A DNA stretch of 64,000 bases, from positions 1 to 64,000 of the forward strand of contig CAYFOK010000004.1 of assembly GCA_964344685.1 (NCBI GenBank), given 5' to 3'. Origin of the DNA: Scalindua sp964344685. Its GTDB lineage: Bacteria; Planctomycetota; Brocadiia; Brocadiales; Scalinduaceae. The position numbers and the translations under genes were made by a program. This document shows positions 38,475-48,628 of this stretch, piece after piece; the stretch's first letter is position 1; each line of letters starts with the position of its first letter. The notes below the pieces were generated by a model. It was not told where the DNA came from and made no database searches. It was given only the letters and a program-made list of their open reading frames with translations.

Positions 38475-40016
38475 CTAATTCACTGTAGAGTATTCAAATT
38501 TAGGGAATACTGGAGATCCTTTACACACTCTGGTGCCAGGCCGTATTCCACCCCATGTAAGATTATGTACAGAAATTTCATCATCTAAAGACAACCCCAA
38601 CTGCTTGTACATCTCAGCAGCAACATTTGGCATAAAAGGCAAAACAAATAATGAAATTATTCTAATAGACTCGGCAAGGTTGTACAGAACTTCATTTAGT
38701 CTGTTTTTTGTACTTGCTTCCTTCGCCAAAATCCATGGCTTTGTAATCTCAACATATTTATTAACCAGCCCGATGTAGTCCCATATTGACTCTAACGCTC
38801 TACTAAATTGTAAGTTGCCCATTGCATGATCAACTTCATCATTTAATGCATGAGACCTATCAGCTAACTCCTTACCTTCCGTTGATAACGAGCCCTCATG
38901 TTCCGGTACTATACCACCACAATATTTTTCAATCATAGTTAATGTTCTATGGAGAAGGTTTCCAAGATCATTTCCCAAGTCGCAATTTATCCTGTTAACC
39001 ATAGCTTCATAAGAAAAATTACCATCCAGCCCAAACGGAACTTCTCTCAGCAAGAAATATCTATATGTATCTACACCGTAAGTTGCTGTTATTTCCACAG
39101 GGTCAATTGCGTTACCTAATGACTTTGAAATTTTTTTGCCTTCAAGTGTCCACCAGCCATGAGCAAATATTTGATAAGGAACCTCTATCCCTAGCGACAT
39201 CAACATTGCCGGCCATATAACACCATGAAACCATAATATTTCCTTACCTATTATGTGCACTCTGGCAGGCCAATATCTTTTTAGCTTTTCAGAGTCTTCA
39301 AGTCCTAAAGCAGTTATATAATTAAAAAGGGCGTCAACCCACACATAAATTGTGTGCCGATTGTCCATAGGGACATGTACGCCCCACTCAACTGCAGCTC
39401 TGCTCACACTAATATCTTCTATACCATCTACTACTCTTCTATGCAATTCATTCCTTCTCGACTCCGGTTTAATAAAATCTGGATTTTTTTCAAAATATTC
39501 TATGAGTAAATCCTGATATTTTGACAGCCTGAAGAAATAATTCTTCTCTCTTATTTTTTCCACTGAGCGCCTACATTCCGGGCAGTTGTCTTCAGACAAC
39601 TGCATCGACGTCCAAAAACTTTCACACGGAATACAATACCACCCTTCATACTCTCCTAAATAGATATCCCCATTTTCAAACATTTTTTCAAATGCATTTT
39701 GTATCTGTTTTACATGGCGTTCTTCTGTTGTCCTGATAAAGTCATCATTAGAGATATCAAGTACTTGCCATAACCTTTTAAACCTTTCTACCATCCTGTC
39801 TGCTAACTCAATAGGGCTTTCATTATTAAGTTTGGCGGCTTTCTCTATCTTCTGTCCGTGCTCATCGGTTCCTGTCAGAAAGAAAACGTCATAATCCCTC
39901 ATCCTTTTATATCTTGCTAATGTATCAGCAGCTATTGTCGTATATGAATGTCCTATATGAGGCACATCATTCACATAATAAATTGGAGTAGTTATATAAA
40001 ATGTTTTTTTATCCAC
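38475..40016 (-). CDS. metG: Methionyl-tRNA synthetase
   Basis: This enzyme loads Met onto tRNA. ATP-site motifs HIGH (PHIGHSYTT, near residues 19-22) and KMSKS (KISKSLGN) are present. The zinc-binding insert CIPC...CPEC has four Cys. It is 513 residues long, so it lacks the C-terminal tRNA-binding extension seen in E. coli. The start is set at GTG 40016 (MDKKTFYITTPIYYVND), which overlaps the end of the PSP1 gene by 8 bases. The longer upstream start would add 29 residues inside the neighbouring reading frame and is less likely. Confidence 0.96.
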   Translation of the reverse strand: MDKKTFYITTPIYYVNDVPHIGHSYTTIAADTLARYKRMRDYDVFFLTGTDEHGQKIEKAAKLNNESPIELADRMVERFKRLWQVLDISNDDFIRTTEERHVKQIQNAFEKMFENGDIYLGEYEGWYCIPCESFWTSMQLSEDNCPECRRSVEKIREKNYFFRLSKYQDLLIEYFEKNPDFIKPESRRNELHRRVVDGIEDISVSRAAVEWGVHVPMDNRHTIYVWVDALFNYITALGLEDSEKLKRYWPARVHIIGKEILWFHGVIWPAMLMSLGIEVPYQIFAHGWWTLEGKKISKSLGNAIDPVEITATYGVDTYRYFLLREVPFGLDGNFSYEAMVNRINCDLGNDLGNLLHRTLTMIEKYCGGIVPEHEGSLSTEGKELADRSHALNDEVDHAMGNLQFSRALESIWDYIGLVNKYVEITKPWILAKEASTKNRLNEVLYNLAESIRIISLFVLPFMPNVAAEMYKQLGLSLDDEISVHNLTWGGIRPGTRVCKGSPVFPKFEYSTVN

Positions 40017-40884
40017 TATGCCTTCCACAACCAGACCCGCCTTCAGCCCCACACTCTTTTCCAGTACCAGTCCGTGCCCCCCTGACTTGTTCCAGAATTT
40101 CATTTTTATTCACAACAATTAATTTTTTATCTTTTGATTCCATAGTTATTTTTTGTTGCAAGATGTCATAATCTACTACTTCTCCAACACCTTTGGTAGT
40201 AGCTATCAATGTCCCCTTTCTTGGAAGCTTATGCTTCATTTCCTCGTATGCATCATCTTCATATCTCAGGCAACACATTAACCTGCCACATCTACCAGAA
40301 ATTTTTGACGGATCAAGAGTAGCCTTCTGGTTTTTAGCCATCTTCATGGTAACCGGCTCCAGGTTCTTTAAAAAAGTCCTGCAACAAAGCTCTCTACCAC
40401 AGTGTTCATATTCAGCTAATAATTTAGCCTCATCTCGAACACCAATCTGTTTCATCTCAATTCTGGACTTGTATTTCTTGGCTAGATCCTTAACTAATTC
40501 TCTAAAGTCAACCCTTCCTTTTGCCAGAAAATAAAAAATTATTTTCTTACTTCCAAAAAGATGCTCAACACTGGCAAGTTTCATTGGAAGATTATGTTCT
40601 TTAATTTTTTCCTGACAAAAATTATATTCTGAAGGGATAGTTTCGTTTTCAATCTCTTCTTGCTTTTTTTCTTCCTCCTCAGTTACTTTGTGCAGAACCT
40701 CACCCATTTCAGAAACATCAGCTTCTGCATTCAACTCTAATAGCTGTGAAATAGCTTCACCAAATTCCACGCCACGAGTAGAACGAAAAACAATCTTATC
40801 ACCTTTTCTCAAATTAGCATCTTGAGTAAAAGCATTCTCAACATTTCTTAAAATACCGTACCTCACCGTCACTTGATATTTCAT
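40009..40884 (-). CDS. PSP1-domain protein (RicT/YaaT-like)
   Basis: This 291-residue protein has the PSP1 C-terminal domain, with the Cys-rich signature YEHCGRELCCRTFLKNLEPV...GRCGRLMCCLRYED, as in RicT/YaaT of Bacillus and relatives, which act with other Ric proteins in RNA processing and phosphorelay control. The Cys cluster may bind Fe-S. It overlaps metG slightly, so the two are probably cotranscribed. A promoter lies at 40933-40961. Confidence 0.9.
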   Translation of the reverse strand: MKYQVTVRYGILRNVENAFTQDANLRKGDKIVFRSTRGVEFGEAISQLLELNAEADVSEMGEVLHKVTEEEEKKQEEIENETIPSEYNFCQEKIKEHNLPMKLASVEHLFGSKKIIFYFLAKGRVDFRELVKDLAKKYKSRIEMKQIGVRDEAKLLAEYEHCGRELCCRTFLKNLEPVTMKMAKNQKATLDPSKISGRCGRLMCCLRYEDDAYEEMKHKLPRKGTLIATTKGVGEVVDYDILQQKITMESKDKKLIVVNKNEILEQVRGARTGTGKECGAEGGSGCGRHSG

Positions 40885-40932
40885 TGGTGTTTACCTGTAT
40901 TTTCTACAAAAACAATTGATAGATTTTCATCA

Positions 40933-40961
40933 AAACTAACATAAAGAAATTAGATTGTCAA
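40933..40961 (-). promoter_or_regulatory. Promoter of the PSP1-metG unit
   Basis: Minus strand: perfect TTGACA (40961-40956), a 17-nt spacer and TAGTTT (40938-40933), 4 of 6 to consensus. It ends 49 bases before the PSP1 gene start (40884). Confidence 0.55.
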
Positions 40962-41127
40962 GATCATCCATGCAGGCACAGCATGCATTTATTAAAAGCA
41001 GAAGAATGATTCATCTTTTACATTAAAAGCAGGAACCTTATATTAAGACGATATAGCAGGGATCAAAAATTCCTATGAAAAGTGTCTTTATAACTACAGG
41101 ACAGGAAAAGCCTGAAATATTTTTTCA

Positions 41128-42480
41128 TCATTTTAAGCCGTACTTTTCTAGTTTCCTATAAAGAGTTCTTTCACCAATTCCAAGAATCTTTGCAGTCTCC
41201 CCCCTATTCCCACCCAGATATGCCAAAGTATTCTTCATCAGCTCTTTCTCCATTTCCTCCAACGTTATCCCCACTGGAAAAACCGGCCCTGTTAAAGCGG
41301 TTGTATTACTCTTATAAATATGCTCTGGTATATCATTTATATCAAGCACACCAGATTGATTAAAAACTACCATACTTTCAATACAATTCTTAAGTTCTCT
41401 TATATTTCCAGGCCAATTATATCGAAAAAGAATTTTCCTGGCTTCCGGGCTTATATCATCAATATGCTTATCATTTTTCTTCGAAAACTCCTTAATGAAA
41501 TAATCCATCAACAAGAAAATATCCTCCTGCCTCTCTCTTAAAGGTGGCAGTCTCAGGCATATAACATTAAACCTGAAATACAAATCCTCTCTAAACTTAC
41601 CCTCTTTCACCAATGCACCCAAATCCCTATTGGTTGCAGCTATAATCCTCACATCTATCTTTATCGACTCATTGCTTCCAATACGTACAATCCTTCCGTC
41701 TTCTATTAACCTTAAAAGTTTTGCTTGTGTTGTTGGTGGCATATCACCAACTTCATCTAGAAACAAAGTGCCATTATTCGCATATTCAAACTTCCCTTTC
41801 CTCTGATGTAAAGCCCCTGTAAAAGCCCCTTTTTCGTGCCCAAACAGCTCACTTTCAAGAAGCGATTCTGAAATTGCAGCAGAGTTAAGCTCTACAAAAG
41901 GATTATTTTTGCGTGGTCCGTTATAGTGGATAGCCCTAGCTATTAATTCTTTACCTGTACCACTTTCTCCCACGACTAATACTGTCGCAGTAGTTGAAGC
42001 AATCTGTTTCAATATATTAAATATTCTATGCATTTGCTGGCTATTACCTATAATACCTGCAAAACCAAATTTTTCTTCAAGCTGCCTATGCAATTCTATA
42101 TTGCTTCTTACTATACTCTGCTTCTCAACCACTTTCTCCACTACGGCCCTTAAGTGATTTATATTTATCGGCTTCAACAGATATGTCGCTGCCCCTTTTT
42201 GCATTGCAGTAACTGCATTCTCAACACTGCCATGACCTGTTATTAAAATAACTTCTGTGTCCGGTGAATTCTCTTTTGTTTCCTTCAAAATCTTCATCCC
42301 GTCTATATCCTGCATAACCAAATCCGTTATCACCACATCTATCCCGTCTCTTCTAATTATATCAAGCACATTATTACCACTCACCGCTGTCGCACATGTG
42401 TATCCGACATTTCTCAAGCTTTCTGCTATAGCTTCCGCCTGATCTTTTTCATCGTCAATTATTAAAATATTTGCATCCAT
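41128..42480 (-). CDS. NtrC-type sigma-54-dependent response regulator
   Basis: A 450-residue two-component activator. The receiver domain has phospho-acceptor Asp in DVVITDLVM (about residue 54). The AAA+ domain has Walker A GESGTGKE and GAFTGA (the sigma-54 contact loop) in GHEKGAFTGALHQR, plus Walker B LFLDEVGDM. The C-terminal HTH recognises DNA (GETAKILGIGERTLYRKLEKY). It is paired with the histidine kinase gene 7 bases upstream. Its regulon is unknown. Confidence 0.96.
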   Translation of the reverse strand: MDANILIIDDEKDQAEAIAESLRNVGYTCATAVSGNNVLDIIRRDGIDVVITDLVMQDIDGMKILKETKENSPDTEVILITGHGSVENAVTAMQKGAATYLLKPININHLRAVVEKVVEKQSIVRSNIELHRQLEEKFGFAGIIGNSQQMHRIFNILKQIASTTATVLVVGESGTGKELIARAIHYNGPRKNNPFVELNSAAISESLLESELFGHEKGAFTGALHQRKGKFEYANNGTLFLDEVGDMPPTTQAKLLRLIEDGRIVRIGSNESIKIDVRIIAATNRDLGALVKEGKFREDLYFRFNVICLRLPPLRERQEDIFLLMDYFIKEFSKKNDKHIDDISPEARKILFRYNWPGNIRELKNCIESMVVFNQSGVLDINDIPEHIYKSNTTALTGPVFPVGITLEEMEKELMKNTLAYLGGNRGETAKILGIGERTLYRKLEKYGLK

Positions 42481-42487
42481 CGTAGTA

Positions 42488-43201
42488 TTATTTTTCTTTA
42501 GATTTACTTTGAACAGGTAACTTAATTAGAAAACTACTCCCTTTGCCATCTTCACTACGTATGTTGATTGAACCTTTGCTTTCTTCGATAATTCTCTTAG
42601 CTGTAGGCAACCCAAGACCAGTTCCGGTTTTTTTTGTTGAATAGTATACTTGAAATATTTTATTAACTTTATTCTTCTGGATTCCCACACCGGTATCTGT
42701 AATATCTATCAAAACATTCTCACCATCCTTATAAGTTCTTACAATAAGCTCTCCTCCATTCGGCATCGCCTGTTGCGCATTAAGAATAACATTTAGCAAG
42801 GCTTGCTTGATTACGTTACTATCCAAATTACATTTTGGCAATTTTGCATCAAAGCTTTTAAGTATCCTGACAGAGTTCTGCATGGCTTCAGGTCCGATAA
42901 AATCCAGCACACTGTCTATAATTTCATTAATATCACATTCCTCGAAATGAAGTACAGGCTTCTTGGCAAATCTCAGGAAATCGCTAAGTATATGATCCAA
43001 TCTACCGACTTCCTTCTGTAGCAGCTGGACCCTGTTTAGCATTTTTGTATCTCTCTCTGTATTTTGATCCTGCAAATCTTCATTCAGCAATTGCAAATTT
43101 ATGCTTATAGCATTTAAAGGATTCTTTATCTCATGTACTAAACCGGCAGCCAATGTATTCAGGTAATTTAGTTCACCAGAATCAAAATCATTCTCTGACA
43201 T
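42488..43201 (-). CDS. Soluble sensor histidine kinase (NtrB-like)
   Basis: A 237-residue kinase with the H-box LVHEIKNPLNAI (His at about 23) and the ATPase motifs N (NVILNAQQAMPNGG), D/G1 (DITDTGVGI) and G2 (GTGLGLPTAKRI). It has only a ~15-residue N-terminus before the H-box, so there is no membrane span or input domain. The signal is therefore probably received via a partner protein. It precedes the NtrC-type regulator by 7 bases. Confidence 0.94.
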   Translation of the reverse strand: MSENDFDSGELNYLNTLAAGLVHEIKNPLNAISINLQLLNEDLQDQNTERDTKMLNRVQLLQKEVGRLDHILSDFLRFAKKPVLHFEECDINEIIDSVLDFIGPEAMQNSVRILKSFDAKLPKCNLDSNVIKQALLNVILNAQQAMPNGGELIVRTYKDGENVLIDITDTGVGIQKNKVNKIFQVYYSTKKTGTGLGLPTAKRIIEESKGSINIRSEDGKGSSFLIKLPVQSKSKEK

Positions 43202-43227
43202 ACTTTCTCAACCTTTAGAATATGCTC

Positions 43228-43273
43228 AAAAAAATAAGCCAGGAAAGCATATATTTATTTACTTTCCTGGCTT
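43228..43273 (-). terminator. Rho-independent terminator after csp
   Basis: A perfect 12-bp stem, AAGCCAGGAAAG (43236-43247) with CTTTCCTGGCTT (43262-43273), followed on the minus strand by seven T (43234-43228). It lies 21 bases after the cold-shock gene and separates it from the kinase gene. Confidence 0.88.
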
Positions 43274-43294
43274 TGATTTATAAAAAAACAGAAT

Positions 43295-43513
43295 TTATGC
43301 CTGTGCTTCTTCAGCTTTCATTACATTTTGAGCTTGTAATCCCTTATTACCCTCTACAACTTCAAATTCTACGCTTTCCCCATCTTCTAACACTTTGAAG
43401 CCATTCCCGTTGATATTCGAATAGTGAACGAATACATCACTTCCATCTTCTTGTTGAATAAACCCAAAGCCTTTTTTCACATCAAACCACTTTACAGTAC
43501 CCTTCTTTGTCAT
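43295..43513 (-). CDS. Cold-shock domain protein
   Basis: A 72-residue CspA-type nucleic-acid chaperone. RNP1 KGFGFIQ and RNP2 VFVHYS are present on the five-stranded OB fold (GTVKWFDVKKGFGF; EFEVVEGNKGLQAQNV). Length is normal. Followed by a strong terminator, so it is monocistronic. The leader is A/T-rich, and no cold-box was recognised. Confidence 0.97.
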   Translation of the reverse strand: MTKKGTVKWFDVKKGFGFIQQEDGSDVFVHYSNINGNGFKVLEDGESVEFEVVEGNKGLQAQNVMKAEEAQA

Positions 43514-43662
43514 TTCAACTCCTTATAGTACGTAGTACATTTACAAACATATAAAATAATGACTTGCCAAGAAAAACTTTTTAATTTTCTTTCTTACATT
43601 TCCTCCTATAAAAAAATCTCCAATGATTTAATATAGAAACAAGTCGTAAATTATCCAACTAT

Positions 43663-45765
43663 TTATGTACTAGTTTGAACAGCACTTTCATCCTTAAGAG
43701 CAGCTTTTCTGCTTAGCTTCAGCCTTTTTTGATCATCTATGCCTATCAGTTTTACTTTAACTTCTTCACCCATTTTTACTACATCTTCTACTTTATCGAT
43801 ATAATCGTTAGAAAGCTCAGAAATATGTACTAAACCTTCTTTGCCCGGCATAATTTCAACAAATACGCCATACTCTTTAATGGAAACAATTTTTCCATTA
43901 TATATCTTCCCTACTTCAGCATCATCCGTAAGCCCCTTAATATAGGTCTTAGCAAGTTCTACAGATTCAAGAGTGGCAGCCGAAATAACTATAGTACCAT
44001 CATCCTCTATTTCTACGCGTGACGATGATTCCTCTTGTATCTTCTTAATATTCTTACCACCAGGGCCTATAACTAGACCAATCTTATCCGGATTTATATT
44101 AATTTTAACGAGCTTAGGAGCGTGAATTGAGATCTCATTACGAGGTTCCTTAATAGCAGCTGACATTTCCTTTAAAATATGCATTCTGCCTTCTTTTGCC
44201 TGAGCAAGTGCGTCTCTCATAATTTGTTCACTAATACCTTTTATCTTCAAGTCCATCTGAAGGGCAGTAATGCCAACTTCTGTCCCTGCTACTTTAAAGT
44301 CCATGGCCCCCAGATGATCCTCATCACCTAAAATATCGGATAGTATTCGAATTTCTTCACCCTCTTTTACCAGCCCCATTGCTATACCTGCAACCGGCCG
44401 TTTCATAGGGATGCCAGCATCCATCATGCAAAGCGTACCACCACAAATACTAGCCATTGAAGAAGAACCATTAGATTCAAGAATATCTGATACTATTCGA
44501 ATTGTATAAGGAAAATCCTCAAAAGCAGGTACCATTGGTTCCAGAGCTTTTTCAGCTAAAGTACCATGGCCAATTTCACGTCTACCCGGCCCACGAATTG
44601 GCTTAGCTTCACCGACACAAAAAGGTGGAAAATTATAATCAAGCATAAACTTTTTTGTGTATCCATCTACCAGGCCATCTACACGCTGTTCATCCATTGA
44701 CGTTCCAAGTGTAGCAACTACGAGTGCCTGAGTCTCTCCCCTGGTAAAAAGGGCAGAGCCGTGAGTTCGCGGCAAGAAACTAACCTTACTTGTAATTGGC
44801 CTTATATCAGTGAGACCTCTACCGTCAATTCTTTTTTTCTCATTAATAATCTGATCCTGTACTGCTTGTTCTACAAGCAACCCAAAAACTTCCTTTACCT
44901 TTGCCTCTTTCTCTTCATCATCCGCATCAGTACAATAATCTTCAATGAATTTAGCACGTAACTCCTTTAACGCCTTTTTACGGGCGTGTTTTCCTTTGAC
45001 TACAGATTGCACCTTAATCTCGCTAAAAACCTTTGCCTTTATGTCATCATAAAGCTCAGAATCCATTGTTGGCTCTTCATGCTCCTGCCTCTCCTTCCCG
45101 CATTTTGCAACCAACTCTTTCTGCATCCGCACAATTTTCTTGATTTCTTCAAATCCGAACATTATTGCGTCAACAAACTTATCCTCAGAAACCTCCTTCC
45201 CGGAAGATTCCACCATCATCACTGCGTCTTCCGTACCGGAAACAACCAGATTCATACTACTGGATTCCAGTTCTGAATTTTTAGGATTGATCACAAATTC
45301 ATCATTTATTAAGCCAACTCTCACGGAACCAGTTGGACCATTAAATGGCATACCGGATATCGATACTGCGGCAGAAGCTCCTACCATAGAAATAACATCA
45401 GGATCGGTTTCTTTATCAGCAGACAAGACTACCGACATCACCTGCACCTCATTTGTATATCCTTTTGGAAAAAGGGGACGCATTGGCCTGTCTGTCATTC
45501 TCATTGTTAAAACTTCCTTGTTTGAAGGTCTGCTTTCACGCTTAAAAAAACCTCCAGGAAATTTTCCGACGGAGTAAGTCTTCTCTCTATAATCGACCGT
45601 CATAGGAAGAAAATCTCCACCCTTCTGTTCACCACATACCGCCGTAGACAATATGACAGTGTCTCCATAACGGACTATAACAGAGCCATCCGCTTGTGTG
45701 GCAACTTCGCCGGACTCAATGCTCATATTCTCTCCGCCAACCGTCTCTTCAACTATATTTATCAC
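43663..45765 (-). CDS. pnp: Polyribonucleotide nucleotidyltransferase (PNPase)
   Basis: This 700-residue phosphorolytic 3'-5' exoribonuclease has two RNase PH domains (e.g. GGFFKRESRPSNKE; RGPGRREIGHG; ILSDILGDEDHLGAMDFKVAG), a KH domain (IGLVIGPGGKNIKKIQEE) and a C-terminal S1 domain (GKIYNGKIVSIKEYGVFVEIMPGKEGLVHISEL). Length and motifs are those of an active enzyme. It follows rpsO by 24 bases, the conserved rpsO-pnp order. Confidence 0.98.
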   Translation of the reverse strand: MINIVEETVGGENMSIESGEVATQADGSVIVRYGDTVILSTAVCGEQKGGDFLPMTVDYREKTYSVGKFPGGFFKRESRPSNKEVLTMRMTDRPMRPLFPKGYTNEVQVMSVVLSADKETDPDVISMVGASAAVSISGMPFNGPTGSVRVGLINDEFVINPKNSELESSSMNLVVSGTEDAVMMVESSGKEVSEDKFVDAIMFGFEEIKKIVRMQKELVAKCGKERQEHEEPTMDSELYDDIKAKVFSEIKVQSVVKGKHARKKALKELRAKFIEDYCTDADDEEKEAKVKEVFGLLVEQAVQDQIINEKKRIDGRGLTDIRPITSKVSFLPRTHGSALFTRGETQALVVATLGTSMDEQRVDGLVDGYTKKFMLDYNFPPFCVGEAKPIRGPGRREIGHGTLAEKALEPMVPAFEDFPYTIRIVSDILESNGSSSMASICGGTLCMMDAGIPMKRPVAGIAMGLVKEGEEIRILSDILGDEDHLGAMDFKVAGTEVGITALQMDLKIKGISEQIMRDALAQAKEGRMHILKEMSAAIKEPRNEISIHAPKLVKININPDKIGLVIGPGGKNIKKIQEESSSRVEIEDDGTIVISAATLESVELAKTYIKGLTDDAEVGKIYNGKIVSIKEYGVFVEIMPGKEGLVHISELSNDYIDKVEDVVKMGEEVKVKLIGIDDQKRLKLSRKAALKDESAVQTST

Positions 45766-45789
45766 TGTAAAATCCTTTCACCAACCTAT

Positions 45790-46059
45790 TTAACGACGTA
45801 TGCCTAACTTTTTTATCAGGCTTTTATAACCTTCTTCATTTCTTCTATTAAGATATTTCAGTAACGAAGCCCTTTTACCAACCATCATAAGTAATCCACG
45901 TCTGGACGTATGATCCTTTTTGTGCTCTTTGAGGTGATCACTCAGATGTTTTATCCGCTCCGTCAACAAAGCAACTTGTACTTCAGGAGAACCCGTATCG
46001 GTATCGTGAACCTTATTACCTTCGATTATTTCCGTTTTTAACTCTTTTGTTATGCTCAT
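45790..46059 (-). CDS. rpsO: Ribosomal protein S15
   Basis: This 89-residue S15 has the conserved DTGSPEVQVALLTERI, LSDHLKEHKKDHTSRRGLLMMVGKR and YLNRRNEEGYKSLIKKLGIRR, which bind 16S helix 22. The start is ATG 46059 (MSITKELK), preceded by the ribosome site AAGGAGG; the frame extends further but without family similarity. It is next to pnp, as in most bacteria, where rpsO-pnp often share transcription. Confidence 0.97.
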   Translation of the reverse strand: MSITKELKTEIIEGNKVHDTDTGSPEVQVALLTERIKHLSDHLKEHKKDHTSRRGLLMMVGKRASLLKYLNRRNEEGYKSLIKKLGIRR

Positions 46060-46126
46060 ATTAACCTCCTTAAATATATAGTATCGCATAATATAGCACA
46101 ACTGCTTTTGGATTTCCAACAAAAAC

Positions 46127-48604
46127 TTAACCCTGAATTGCCTTAACCTTTGATACAACCTTACCAATAAATGATTCGGATTCCTCTCTAGTTTCTACAT
46201 AGAATGTAGCAGCAATAAAACGGTCAACGCAGGCTATACTGCTGAAATTACCTTTCAAATCCTCAAATGTTTGTACCGTCCCGGTTTTCAGAGCTTTTTC
46301 TCCCCACGATTCTCTCAATTCAACGAAATTATTGAATGAACCCAGCGCAACTTGCTTATCAGAATATTTAACTATCAACATCTTGAAAGGTGAGCCACTA
46401 TTTATTGACTTATAATCAGCAACTACGGCATCTGTAAATTCGCTGAGGTTAAATATATTCTTTTCAATAAACCTGTCTGAAATGTATAAATTATCAAGAA
46501 TTATCTTTTTGTGGAAAAATCTTGAGCTTCCCTGAACATATCCATCCTCAGGCAAATAACTCAAAATAGCAGGTAAACGTACTTTGCCGGAAGGAATATT
46601 GCCTACGATGGAAGTGCCAATAAAAGTCACATGGTCAGGGGTTATACTGCCGCTATATGGCTCAATACTTATGAAATACTTACCTTCCCATACCCACAAA
46701 TAATTTTCATATAACGAGGCCTCGTTTCCAATATTTATCCTTTGCCCAGCCCTGTCTTTTACAAATATACCGTAGGCATCATCAGAACTGCCAAATTCCC
46801 AGATATCAACTTTAACAGAACTTCCAACATCCTCTTTAATATATGTAGCGGTTGACACTTGTATAAATGAATAAGACAAATAAACTTCTGCACCGCCATT
46901 AATATATTCAAAAAGTTTGTCTTTACCCGCATATACATTAGACCTCTCTTTTCTTTTCCATTGTCCAATAGATTCAGGGAAAAGCAAGCTCTCCTCTCTT
47001 ATATCAATTTCGCTTGTCATTACCTGAGGCTGTATACCTTCAACAACTATTGCAGAACGCCCATTAACAGGGCAAACCTTCTCACAAAAACCACACCCTA
47101 TACAAGCTTCTTCTCTTACGTAAACCCTTCTAATCTCTTTACCGTTACCATGAACATATGTATTGAAATGAATTGCTTTCGTAGGAACAGGGCAAACCTC
47201 TTCACATACTCCACAACTGACATCCTCCCAATTCTTGTCTAAATCCGGCAACCGCGCATAACCTACCCACGGAATACACCTGTTCCTGTCTATCCTCGCT
47301 TTTCCTATCGCCAGTCGCTGCTTCTTTTCCTTAGAAAGTCTGGTAATTGCCCCCGAAGGACAAACTTTTGTACACAATACGCAATCATGCGCACAATATC
47401 CAATCCGTGGAATCAGCTGCGGAGTCCACATTCCACTCAAATCTGCCTCTAAGATTGTCGGATGCAGACCATTTGTTTTACACACCCTCATACACTCACC
47501 ACATCTTATACATTTAGCCTGAAACTTATCTTCAGGAATTGAACCCGGAGGACGAATAATTCCAAGATCACCTTTATTCTTTTTCTTTTGAAAATTCAAT
47601 GAAAGTAGAGGAGCAATAACTGCACTTGATATGCATGCAGTTACAAAACCCCTCTTTGTCAAATTAATCGGTTCGTCCTGTTCCGTAGGCTGTTTGCTTG
47701 TAAACCTGACAGCACTGGTGTGACATATTTCCTGACATTTCATACACAAAATACATTCACCTGCCTGGGTTTTCATGCCTGTATCATCAATAGCCCCCAT
47801 CTTGCAATCTACATTACACCTGTCACAACTATCACAAATATTCTCTCCCACCACACGCTTAAAGATTGACCAGCCTGAAAACAGGGCAAACAATGCTCCC
47901 AATGGGCACAGGTTCCTGCACCAATATCTCTTGTAAAACAGACCCAAAAGAGTGATAGCAGACAAGATAATCAGGAAAATAAAATGACCTCTGAAGAATG
48001 GAGCATGTAATGCAAACAACGCTTCCCTTAGAAATCCATGGACAGGATCACTTATAAAACTGATAAAATGAAATTTATGGAGAAAGTTAAATAATGAGTT
48101 GATGAGAGAAACAAAATAAGGATGGATAACAATAGTGTATGCATTTGTTGCAATACTGATCGGATCAAGCCAGCCAACCATCTGGTAGCTTATAAACAGG
48201 CTTAAGAGGAGAAAAGCTAATATATAATATTTTAGTCTTTTTCCATCATAAATTTTATAAGAAATTCTCTTCCTTCGTTTTTTAAGAAAAGTGTCAGTAA
48301 TATCAAGAGTAGTCCCGAGAGGACATACCCAACCGCAGAAGAAACGACCTAAAAACAGAGAAGCAGCCAGTACAATAAAAGCCGGCCAATACCTTGCAAT
48401 AAACTCCTTTGCCGCTACCATTGCGCCAATTGCAGAAAGCGGACTCATGCGAAGGAAAATATCTACCGTTCCATCCTTTTCTGCAATAGGATCTGCAAAT
48501 ATTAACAGACAAATAAATGCGGCAAATACAATCGTCTGAACCACCAGCCTGATCTTATAATTTGTAAAACCTTTTTTAGCATTAAAGTTACTTTGTTTTG
48601 ACAT
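46127..48604 (-). CDS. Membrane polyferredoxin (NapH-like) fused to ferredoxin and DUF6599-like domains
   Basis: An 825-residue redox protein. Residues 15-250 have about five membrane spans with two NapH-type CxxxCP motifs (FFCGWVCPLG at 89-97; CRNLCPLGA at 229-237). Residues 257-300 hold two [4Fe-4S] motifs (CDSCDRCNVDC, CILCMKCQEIC). At 315-337 an internal TKRGF + hydrophobic segment resembles a Tat signal. Residues 365-511 carry four more Cys clusters of ferredoxin type (CIRCGECMRVC, CVLCTKVCP, CGVCEEVCP, CIGCGFCEKVC). Residues 550-825 look like DUF6599 (LFEYINGGAEVYLSY). It seems to combine NapH-, NapG- and DUF6599-like modules and would pass electrons across the membrane. Cotranscribed with DUF362 (gap 24). 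Confidence 0.88.
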   Translation of the reverse strand: MSKQSNFNAKKGFTNYKIRLVVQTIVFAAFICLLIFADPIAEKDGTVDIFLRMSPLSAIGAMVAAKEFIARYWPAFIVLAASLFLGRFFCGWVCPLGTTLDITDTFLKKRRKRISYKIYDGKRLKYYILAFLLLSLFISYQMVGWLDPISIATNAYTIVIHPYFVSLINSLFNFLHKFHFISFISDPVHGFLREALFALHAPFFRGHFIFLIILSAITLLGLFYKRYWCRNLCPLGALFALFSGWSIFKRVVGENICDSCDRCNVDCKMGAIDDTGMKTQAGECILCMKCQEICHTSAVRFTSKQPTEQDEPINLTKRGFVTACISSAVIAPLLSLNFQKKKNKGDLGIIRPPGSIPEDKFQAKCIRCGECMRVCKTNGLHPTILEADLSGMWTPQLIPRIGYCAHDCVLCTKVCPSGAITRLSKEKKQRLAIGKARIDRNRCIPWVGYARLPDLDKNWEDVSCGVCEEVCPVPTKAIHFNTYVHGNGKEIRRVYVREEACIGCGFCEKVCPVNGRSAIVVEGIQPQVMTSEIDIREESLLFPESIGQWKRKERSNVYAGKDKLFEYINGGAEVYLSYSFIQVSTATYIKEDVGSSVKVDIWEFGSSDDAYGIFVKDRAGQRINIGNEASLYENYLWVWEGKYFISIEPYSGSITPDHVTFIGTSIVGNIPSGKVRLPAILSYLPEDGYVQGSSRFFHKKIILDNLYISDRFIEKNIFNLSEFTDAVVADYKSINSGSPFKMLIVKYSDKQVALGSFNNFVELRESWGEKALKTGTVQTFEDLKGNFSSIACVDRFIAATFYVETREESESFIGKVVSKVKAIQG

Positions 48605-48628
48605 TTTAAGAGTTTACATCCAACATTA

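Noticed and set aside
40017..40103. Longer N-terminus for metG
   Set aside because: The added 29 residues lie inside the PSP1 gene and do not resemble MetG; GTG at 40016 fits the family start.
46060..46167. Longer N-terminus for S15
   Set aside because: The 36 extra residues have no family similarity, and the AAGGAGG site is before ATG 46059.
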